Origin: Falsihalocynthiibacter halioticoli | Lineage (GTDB): Bacteria > Pseudomonadota > Alphaproteobacteria > Rhodobacterales > Rhodobacteraceae | DNA length: 64,000 nucleotides | Reading direction: 5' to 3' | Assembly (NCBI RefSeq): GCF_025802015.1 | Contig: NZ_JAOYFC010000001.1 | Location: 868,001-932,000, forward strand | In this document: positions 58,179 to 64,000 of the stretch, piece by piece | Position numbering within the stretch: position 1 is the first letter of the stretch | Layout: each line of letters starts with the position of its first letter | Position numbers and translations under genes: made by a program | Notes under the pieces: generated by a model | What the model saw: only the letters and a program-made list of their open reading frames with translations | Database searches by the model: none | Told to the model about the DNA's origin: nothing

Positions 58179-59822
58179 CTAAACTAGGCGCGAGTTTTCC
58201 TTGGCGGCCTTGACGAAGCCGTCAAACAACGGATGCGGCGCAAAGGGTTTTGATTTCAGTTCTGGGTGATATTGCACACCGATGAACCACGGGTGATCTT
58301 TCCACTCGACAATCTCCGGGAGCTTGCCGTCCGGGCTCATGCCGGAGAAATGCAAACCACAGGCTTCGAGCTGATCGCGGTATTTGATGTCGACCTCATA
58401 GCGGTGGCGGTGACGCTCTTCAATTGTCGTCGCGCCATAGACTTCGGCAACTTTCGAATCTGGATCAAGAACGGCTGTATAGGCGCCAAGGCGCATGGTG
58501 CCGCCCTTGTCGTCTGTAACTTTGCGCGCAACCTTATGGTTGCCCTGTACCCATTCCTTGAGGTGGTAAACAACTGGAGTGAAACGTTTTTCACCTGCTT
58601 CGTGGTCAAATTCTTCGGAACCGGCATCAGGAAGCTCGGCCACATTACGGGCGGCTTCAATCACAGCCATCTGCATACCGAGGCAAATTCCGAGGTAAGG
58701 AATTTTGCGTGTACGGGCAAATTCGGCTGCTTTGATTTTGCCTTCGGTGCCGCGTTCGCCAAACCCGCCAGGTACGAGGATCGCGTGATACCCTTCGAGG
58801 TAAGGAGCCGCGTCTTCTTTGTCGAAGACTTCGGCGTCGACCCACTCGACCTTGACCTTCACGCGGTTGGCCATGCCGCCATGCGTAAGCGCCTCGGCGA
58901 TGGATTTATAGGCGTCCTCAAGCTGGGTGTATTTACCGACGATGGCGATTTTTACTTCGCCTTCTGGGTGGAATACACGATCGGCCACGTCGTCCCAGCG
59001 GCGGAGGTCCGGCTTGGGGGCGGGGGCGATGTTGAAGGCGTCCAGAACGGCCTGATCCAGCCCTTCGCGGTGATAGGCAAGCGGCGCCTCGTAGATCGAT
59101 TTCAGGTCATAAGCTGCGATGACGTTTTCTTTGCGAACATTACAGAAAAGGCCGATTTTAGCGCGCTCTTTCTCTGGGATCGGCTGCTCGGAACGGCAAA
59201 CGAGCACATCAGGCGCGATGCCGATGGAGCGCAGTTCTTTTACGCTGTGCTGTGTTGGTTTGGTCTTGAGTTCGCCAGAGGCCGCCAGATACGGCAGGAG
59301 CGTAAGGTGCATAAAAATGCATTGCCCGCGTGGCTTGTCCTGGGAGAATTGGCGGATGGCTTCAAAGAACGGTAGGCCCTCGATATCGCCTACAGTGCCG
59401 CCGATTTCGCAGAGCATGAAATCAACTTCGTCGTCGCCGACATGAAGGAACTCTTTGATCTCGTTGGTGACGTGAGGGATCACCTGAATGGTCTTGCCGA
59501 GATAATCGCCACGGCGTTCTTTCTCGAGCACAGTTGAATAGACGCGCCCCGAGGAGACAGAATCAGTATTGCGCGCTGCCACGCCGGTAAAGCGCTCGTA
59601 GTGCCCAAGGTCGAGGTCCGTCTCAGCGCCATCATCGGTTACGAAAACCTCGCCGTGCTCGAACGGGCTCATCGTGCCTGGATCAACGTTGAGGTAGGGG
59701 TCAAGCTTGCGCAGGCGTACGGAATAGCCCCGTGCCTGAAGCAATGCGCCAAGAGCCGCCGACGCGAGGCCTTTGCCAAGCGATGAAACAACGCCACCAG
59801 TGATGAAGATATAACGAGCCAT
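58179..59822 (-). CDS. pyrG: CTP synthase
   Basis: A 547-residue enzyme. The N-terminal amidoligase domain begins MARYIFITGGVVSSLGKGLASAALGALLQARGYSV. The C-terminal glutaminase has the nucleophile in GICLGMQ and the catalytic His in GVQYHPE. It converts UTP to CTP using ATP and glutamine. ATG 59822 is the family start; the frame extends to 59882 without support. It is leftward, behind secG, with about 180 bp between. Confidence 0.96.
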   Translation of the reverse strand: MARYIFITGGVVSSLGKGLASAALGALLQARGYSVRLRKLDPYLNVDPGTMSPFEHGEVFVTDDGAETDLDLGHYERFTGVAARNTDSVSSGRVYSTVLEKERRGDYLGKTIQVIPHVTNEIKEFLHVGDDEVDFMLCEIGGTVGDIEGLPFFEAIRQFSQDKPRGQCIFMHLTLLPYLAASGELKTKPTQHSVKELRSIGIAPDVLVCRSEQPIPEKERAKIGLFCNVRKENVIAAYDLKSIYEAPLAYHREGLDQAVLDAFNIAPAPKPDLRRWDDVADRVFHPEGEVKIAIVGKYTQLEDAYKSIAEALTHGGMANRVKVKVEWVDAEVFDKEDAAPYLEGYHAILVPGGFGERGTEGKIKAAEFARTRKIPYLGICLGMQMAVIEAARNVAELPDAGSEEFDHEAGEKRFTPVVYHLKEWVQGNHKVARKVTDDKGGTMRLGAYTAVLDPDSKVAEVYGATTIEERHRHRYEVDIKYRDQLEACGLHFSGMSPDGKLPEIVEWKDHPWFIGVQYHPELKSKPFAPHPLFDGFVKAAKENSRLV

Positions 59823-60002
59823 TGGGCGATCGTCTCCCGTGAGAAGTGTTTTACAAGTGCTGGAAAAAGGCCCGACAGCCACAGCATCACGGGATTTAAG
59901 TCATAACGGATTCGCAAGCGATCCGCAACCAAAACCCAAGATGCTGCGGCGCAAATCCGCCGCTAGCCTATCTGTTGTGGTAGTTTGTGAGGTGTTGTTG
60001 GC

Positions 60003-60368
60003 TTATTCTGCCGCTGGAGGCGTCAGGGGTGCATCACCTGCGGAAGGCGGCAGAAGCGCGTCTGCATCACCAAGCGGGCTGCTTTCCTCGGCTACTGGAG
60101 CGGGCGCTGTGCCGCCAACGCGGTCAAGAACCGAACCGCTGGAGGATTTCTGCGCTGCAATCACAGTGAGTGTGATCGACGTCACAATAAACCCGATTGC
60201 CAAGAACCAAGTGATCTTGCCCAAAGCTGTTTCGGCCGAACGCGTGGATACGCCTTTGTTACCGCCGCCCCCAACTCCCAGACCGCCCCCTTCGGAACGC
60301 TGGAGCAGTACGATGCCGATGAGCGACAGCGCAAGGATCAGGTGGATGACAAGAACGATATTTTCCAT
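60003..60368 (-). CDS. secG: Preprotein translocase subunit SecG
   Basis: A 121-residue membrane protein with two helices: the first near residues 1-20 (IVLVIHLILALSLIGIVLLQRSEGGGLGVG) and the second near residues 50-72 (TWFLAIGFIVTSITLTVIA). A Pro/Ala/Ser-rich tail of about 45 residues follows, as usual in alphaproteobacteria. SecG assists SecYE in protein export. The pair secG-pyrG is widespread in this lineage. Confidence 0.94.
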   Translation of the reverse strand: MENIVLVIHLILALSLIGIVLLQRSEGGGLGVGGGGNKGVSTRSAETALGKITWFLAIGFIVTSITLTVIAAQKSSSGSVLDRVGGTAPAPVAEESSPLGDADALLPPSAGDAPLTPPAAE

Positions 60369-60606
60369 GAGGCAACCCAGTTTAAGCTTTGCGGTTATCT
60401 AGGCGGTCTTGCGCCGGCTCGCAACCCTATTCGTGGCATTCACCTGTGTTGAAGGCGGGCGACGTGGCTTTATACAACATCTTTGCCGGATTTTGACCAT
60501 GCGGAAGCGGTGAAAAGCGAGTTTTTGAGGAATATAAATAAAGTGGTTTCACCAAGACGCGCGGCGCGCTATACGGGCGCGGGTTTTCTAATTCCGGGAA
60601 AGAAGT

Positions 60607-61899
60607 ATGGCTAACGTTGTCGTTGTAGGCGCCCAATGGGGTGACGAAGGAAAAGGCAAGATCGTGGATTGGCTTAGCGAGCGCGCTGATGTCATTGCAC
60701 GATTTCAGGGCGGGCATAATGCTGGCCACACGCTGGTAATTGACGGCAAGGTTTACAAACTTTCGCTCCTGCCTTCGGGCATCGTGCGCGGCGGCAAGCT
60801 TTCTGTCATCGGCAACGGTGTTGTGCTTGACCCGTGGCACCTCAGCGAGGAAATCACCAAGTTGCGGGATCAGGGCGTTGATATTACGCCAGAAAATCTG
60901 ATGATCGCTGAAAATACGCCGTTGATCCTGCCAGTGCATGGCGAGCTTGATCGCGCCCGCGAAGAGCAAGTGTCTGTGGCCAAGATCGGCACAACAGGTC
61001 GCGGTATTGGCCCAGCTTATGAGGATAAAGTGGGGCGTCGCGCTATTCGCGTGGCTGACCTTGCGGATGAAGCGACGCTGGAAACACGCGTTGATCGCCT
61101 CCTGCTGCACCACGACACTCTGCGCCGCGGTATGGGGCTTGAACCCGTCGATCGTGCGGACCTTTTGGCCAAGCTCAAGGAAATCGCCGAGATCGTACTT
61201 CCCTATGCTGCGCCGGTTTGGAAGGTGCTGAACGAGCAACGCAAATCTGGCAAGCGGATTCTGTTTGAAGGGGCGCAAGGCTCGCTTCTGGACATTGATT
61301 TCGGCACTTATCCTTTTGTGACATCCTCGAACGTGATCGCAGGGCAAGCCGCAACCGGGACCGGTATCGGCCCTGGTTCTATCGACTATGTCCTTGGAAT
61401 CGTTAAGGCTTATACAACCCGCGTGGGCGAGGGGCCGTTCCCGGTAGAGCTGGACGACGCCGACGGTCAACGCCTCGGCGAGCGTGGGCATGAGTTTGGA
61501 ACTGTAACAGGCCGGAAGCGCCGCTGCGGTTGGTTTGATGCGGTTCTTGTCCGCCAGACATGCGCGACTTCGGGCGTAAACGGCATCGCATTCACCAAGC
61601 TTGACGTGCTTGACGGGTTTGAAGAGTTGAAAATCTGTGTGGGCTATGAGCTTGACGGAGAGCGCATCGACTATCTGCCGACTGCGGCGGATCACCAAGC
61701 CCGCGTGAAGCCGATCTATGAAACACTCCCTGGTTGGAGCGAAAGCACTGAGGGCGCGCGGAGTTGGGCTGATCTTCCTGCCAACGCCATCAAATACGTG
61801 CGTCGGGTTGAAGAGTTGATCGACTGCCCTGTTGCGCTTCTTTCGACGAGCCCTGAGCGGGACGACACGATCCTCGTTCACGACCCATTCGCCGACTGA
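60607..61899 (+). CDS. purA: Adenylosuccinate synthetase
   Basis: A 430-residue enzyme. It opens with VVVGAQWGDEGKGKIVDWLSE and GGHNAGHTLVI, and further contains VTSSNVIAGQAATGTGIGPG and the GTP-binding KLDVLDGFEE. It links IMP and aspartate using GTP in AMP synthesis. GGGAAAGAAG precedes the ATG. The last base of its stop is the first base of the DUF2842 gene, so they are co-transcribed. Confidence 0.96.
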   Translation: MANVVVVGAQWGDEGKGKIVDWLSERADVIARFQGGHNAGHTLVIDGKVYKLSLLPSGIVRGGKLSVIGNGVVLDPWHLSEEITKLRDQGVDITPENLMIAENTPLILPVHGELDRAREEQVSVAKIGTTGRGIGPAYEDKVGRRAIRVADLADEATLETRVDRLLLHHDTLRRGMGLEPVDRADLLAKLKEIAEIVLPYAAPVWKVLNEQRKSGKRILFEGAQGSLLDIDFGTYPFVTSSNVIAGQAATGTGIGPGSIDYVLGIVKAYTTRVGEGPFPVELDDADGQRLGERGHEFGTVTGRKRRCGWFDAVLVRQTCATSGVNGIAFTKLDVLDGFEELKICVGYELDGERIDYLPTAADHQARVKPIYETLPGWSESTEGARSWADLPANAIKYVRRVEELIDCPVALLSTSPERDDTILVHDPFAD

Positions 61900-62141
61900 T
61901 GGCTGGCCTCTCTTATAAGGCGCGGCGGCGGTGGTCTCTGGTGATTTTGCTCGTTGGGCTGCCGGCCTATATCATTGCGTGCTGGGTGATCCTGAGCTTT
62001 CTGGATCGTCCACCGTTCATTGTTGAGCTGGCCGTTTACATCATCCTTGGCGTGCTGTGGGCCTTGCCCTTCAAAGCGGTGTTCAAGGGGATCGGTAAAG
62101 CTGATCCGGATGCGCCGCCAGAAGATGGCGAGAATCGTTAA
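61899..62141 (+). CDS. DUF2842 membrane protein
   Basis: An 80-residue protein with two membrane helices (about residues 13-32 and 39-58) and a conserved N-terminus, SYKARRRWSLVILLVG. The C-terminus is acidic. It starts one base inside the purA stop (TGATGG), a coupling seen in many Rhodobacteraceae. Function unknown. Confidence 0.86.
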   Translation: MAGLSYKARRRWSLVILLVGLPAYIIACWVILSFLDRPPFIVELAVYIILGVLWALPFKAVFKGIGKADPDAPPEDGENR

Positions 62142-62160
62142 AGCATTGCTCTTAAATTGA

Positions 62161-62186
62161 AAAAGGCAGCCCTTTGGCTGCCTTTT
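62161..62186. terminator. Bidirectional terminator between DUF2842 and the acidic protein gene
   Basis: A perfect 11-bp stem, AAAAGGCAGCC (62161-62171) with GGCTGCCTTTT (62176-62186), and a 4-nt loop CTTT. T-runs are found on both strands, so it serves the rightward purA-DUF2842 unit and the leftward acidic gene. Confidence 0.92.
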
Positions 62187-62207
62187 GCTTTTCTATGGCG
62201 CTTTTAA

Positions 62208-64000
62208 TTACTCGCCTGCGATACGGGCGTCCGGTTTGAACCGTGTGGATTCGGCAACCTTGAACTGGCCGCGCTTGACCTTTTCGATCTTGCCCTGACG
62301 GAGCAGGAGACCAAAGGAACGCAGGCGCTCTTCGCGGGTGAGGCCCTTTACATCGCTGTGACGCTCAACCTGACGCATGAGTTGCGGGCGGGTGAAGCTT
62401 TCGAGACCTTCAACATAAGACGTATATGCTGCTGCGGCTTCAAGCAAATCTGGAAGATCCTTGGCGCCAACACGGTCAGCAAACTCTGAGAAAGAGCTGC
62501 TGTCTGCCAGATGCGCGGCACTTGCGCTGCTCATCGGAGTTGTGCGGCCTTCGTTGACGTCTCGAAGCTCAAGCGGTGTTTTGCGCTTGGGTGTTTCGTC
62601 GGCTTCGTCCACGTCGATGCGTTGCGCGGAGACCAGCATCAGAGGGGCCGGACGCTTTTCGCCATCGTCGGATTTTGCTTCGCCAGGACGAACAACCTCT
62701 GCGAGGTCTTTGCGGTATTCGTCGGCAACGTCGTCTTTGGCTGGCTTCGCGCCACCGAGGATTTTGCGATCCGCGACGGTTGCGGCAACAGCGGCCTTCA
62801 GATGTGCAATCGCGCTGCGGCGGCGTGTGCCTTCTGTTTCGGCGAACTTGCTGTCTGTCTCTTCCATCAGACGATCAACTTTTTCTTCGTCAGACAGTTG
62901 CGGCAGAACGTGGCGCTCGCTGGAAACCACAGCTTCATCTTCGGGTGCATCCACCTTTTCAGCGGCGGCCAGATCGGCAAGAAGCTCGGCTTCGTCCTCA
63001 GCGGAAAGAACCTTTTCTTTGCGGACACGGCGCGGCGTGATTTTGCGCGGTGTGACAGGCTTGTCCTCTGCAACGGGCTCTTCAACCTCTGCGGCCGGAG
63101 CAGGTGCATCTGGAACCGGAGTTGGCGTTGGTTTGCTAACGCGGATTGCACGAGCACGGGCACGTGCGGCAACGCTGGAAACTTCTGGGTTTGCGACGCG
63201 CTGTTGGCCGTCCTGCGGGGTATTATCTCCGCGGGCTTCCTCTTCTGGCGCCTCGTCAATTGCTTCGACTTCTTCGATTTCAGATGTTTCGAAAGCTACA
63301 GCCTCGGCAACCTCTTCTTCCGCTTCTGTTTCCGCAGCGGCGAAGTCTTCTTCGGTTGCGCCATCAAGGGCGGCAAGGTTCAGAATGTCTTCTTCCGAAG
63401 CCTCTGTTTCCTCGATGTGGTCTGTGAATTCGGCTTCATACTCGTTTTCAAGCGCGGCGCTCTCAGCCTCTGGCTCTGCGTCGAATGCGTCGCGGATCGA
63501 GTCCATGCCGACAACTTCAATCTCGTCTTCGACTGTCTCTTCTGCTTCCGCTTCGACCTCCGAGGCACTTTCGTCCTCAAGCTGAGTCTGTGCAAGGATG
63601 GAAGACGGATCAAAAGCGGCCTCTTCGACCTCTTCTTCAGCTTCTTCGGCTTGCGCTTCAACAACGTCGCCTTCGTCGTCCAATCCGATAAAGATGTTGC
63701 GGGTATCTTCCTCGACATCCTCATCAATATCGTCGAACGGCTCTGCTTCTTCGGCGACTGTTTCCTCAGCGACCTCTTCAGATGCGGCTTCAATCTCTGC
63801 AGTCTCTTCAACAGTTTCTTCTACTGTATCTTCGGCTTCTTCTTCTGCGACGAGAGGAGCTTCTTCTGCGATCTCTTCAACTTCTTCGGAGACAGCTTCT
63901 GTTGCTTCCGGCTCTTCGATCTCCGCAGCAGGAGCAGCCTCTTCTACGGCTTCCTCTTCGATGTCGGCGAAAGCGCTTTCAATCGGGGGCAGCAGATCTT
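62208..64000 (-). CDS. Large acidic repetitive protein, C-terminal part (N-terminus beyond the right edge)
   Basis: A leftward frame open from 64000 to the stop at 62208, at least 597 residues. Residues decoded from about 63100 to 64000 are highly acidic and low-complexity (Glu/Ala/Val-rich, many EEAEE-like runs). A Lys/Arg-Pro-rich linker follows. The last 95 residues form a conserved-looking globular end: FADRVGAKDLPDLLEAAAAYTSYVEGL, then LTREERLRSFGLLLRQGKIEKVKRGQF. I do not recognise the family. Similar proteins in roseobacters are annotated inconsistently. No ATG lies near the apparent start at 63683, where the codon is TTG (Leu). Confidence 0.8.
   Translation of the reverse strand, partial: DLLPPIESAFADIEEEAVEEAAPAAEIEEPEATEAVSEEVEEIAEEAPLVAEEEAEDTVEETVEETAEIEAASEEVAEETVAEEAEPFDDIDEDVEEDTRNIFIGLDDEGDVVEAQAEEAEEEVEEAAFDPSSILAQTQLEDESASEVEAEAEETVEDEIEVVGMDSIRDAFDAEPEAESAALENEYEAEFTDHIEETEASEEDILNLAALDGATEEDFAAAETEAEEEVAEAVAFETSEIEEVEAIDEAPEEEARGDNTPQDGQQRVANPEVSSVAARARARAIRVSKPTPTPVPDAPAPAAEVEEPVAEDKPVTPRKITPRRVRKEKVLSAEDEAELLADLAAAEKVDAPEDEAVVSSERHVLPQLSDEEKVDRLMEETDSKFAETEGTRRRSAIAHLKAAVAATVADRKILGGAKPAKDDVADEYRKDLAEVVRPGEAKSDDGEKRPAPLMLVSAQRIDVDEADETPKRKTPLELRDVNEGRTTPMSSASAAHLADSSSFSEFADRVGAKDLPDLLEAAAAYTSYVEGLESFTRPQLMRQVERHSDVKGLTREERLRSFGLLLRQGKIEKVKRGQFKVAESTRFKPDARIAGE

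Noticed and set aside
62461..63585. 374-codon Ser-rich frame antisense to the acidic protein
   Set aside because: It is the mirror image of Glu-rich codons (GAA/GAG read as TTC/CTC and shifted to Ser/Arg) and not a separate gene.
1..64000. tRNA genes, rRNA genes, CRISPR arrays, insertion sequences, prophage or integrative elements
   Set aside because: I looked for these while reading the intergenic regions and ORFs and found no tRNA-like T-arm sequences, repeat-spacer arrays, transposase or integrase genes.

Overview
The window looks like a contiguous chromosomal stretch from an alphaproteobacterium of the Rhodobacteraceae, most likely the Roseobacter group. The evidence is the linked PccR-pccB-pccA-mcm cluster with lineage-specific small genes between the subunits, the phaZ<>phaC-phaP-phaR arrangement, a short ProRS, DUF2842 behind purA, and the general protein similarity. 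Gene density is high, most genes are housekeeping, and I see no tRNA, rRNA, CRISPR array, IS element, prophage or integrase. Species cannot be named from the sequence alone.

Layout. 1-5 kb: end of a YebC-type regulator, a divergent ArgP-like regulator / LysE-type exporter pair, an EamA exporter, DUF465 and CoxG-like genes. 3.5-18 kb: propionyl-CoA assimilation. A PccR/ScfR-type regulator and an MFS pump lie opposite pccB; then come two hypothetical genes, a small lipoprotein, another hypothetical gene, a glycine-zipper lipoprotein, pccA, a DUF4174 gene and methylmalonyl-CoA mutase, followed by VOC, GNAT, TerB-DnaJ and EEP-nuclease genes. TTTGCAAA boxes sit in the pccB control region and in front of the regulator gene. 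18-24 kb: ppx, ppk1, hda and an AI-2E/PerM-type membrane protein. 24-30 kb: proS, lolC, lolD, an AT-richer membrane ORF coupled to parE, and parE. 30-40 kb: two PLP enzymes, ppk2, a MATE pump, sdhE, an LdtR-like regulator, glyoxalase I, thyX, a GDSL hydrolase and two tandem cold-shock genes. 40.6-43.6 kb: an ArsC/Spx-like gene and a bufferin-type operon (bufA-bufB-bufC-doxX). 43.9-48.9 kb: thrS, two alpha/beta hydrolases, a VOC protein and an M15-like protein. 48.8-53.4 kb: polyhydroxyalkanoate metabolism. 53.4-57.5 kb: a glutamine-amidotransferase-like gene and a complete polar amino acid ABC importer. 57.6-64 kb: TerB, pyrG, secG, purA, DUF2842 and the C-terminal part of a large acidic protein that runs off the right edge.

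How the genes fit together. PCC and MCM carry propionyl-CoA to succinyl-CoA (the epimerase is not here) under a likely acyl-CoA-sensing regulator. The pha genes store acyl-CoA carbon, with CTGC-N3/4-GCAG elements (PhaR-type) in front of phaC, phaP and phaR. PPK1, PPX and PPK2 together make, degrade and use polyphosphate. The most interesting accessory system is the bufferin operon, which encodes a secreted four-cysteine peptide (BufA) with its MNIO-family maturase (BufB), partner (BufC) and a DoxX membrane protein, behind a repeat-rich 380-bp upstream region. Other points for follow-up are a LexA-like GAAC-N7-GAAC element with no gene behind it next to an AT-richer parE-coupled ORF, a shared 11-mer in both cold-shock leaders, a shared hairpin at the ribosome-binding sites of two PLP-enzyme genes, and a histone-H1-like tail on PhaZ.
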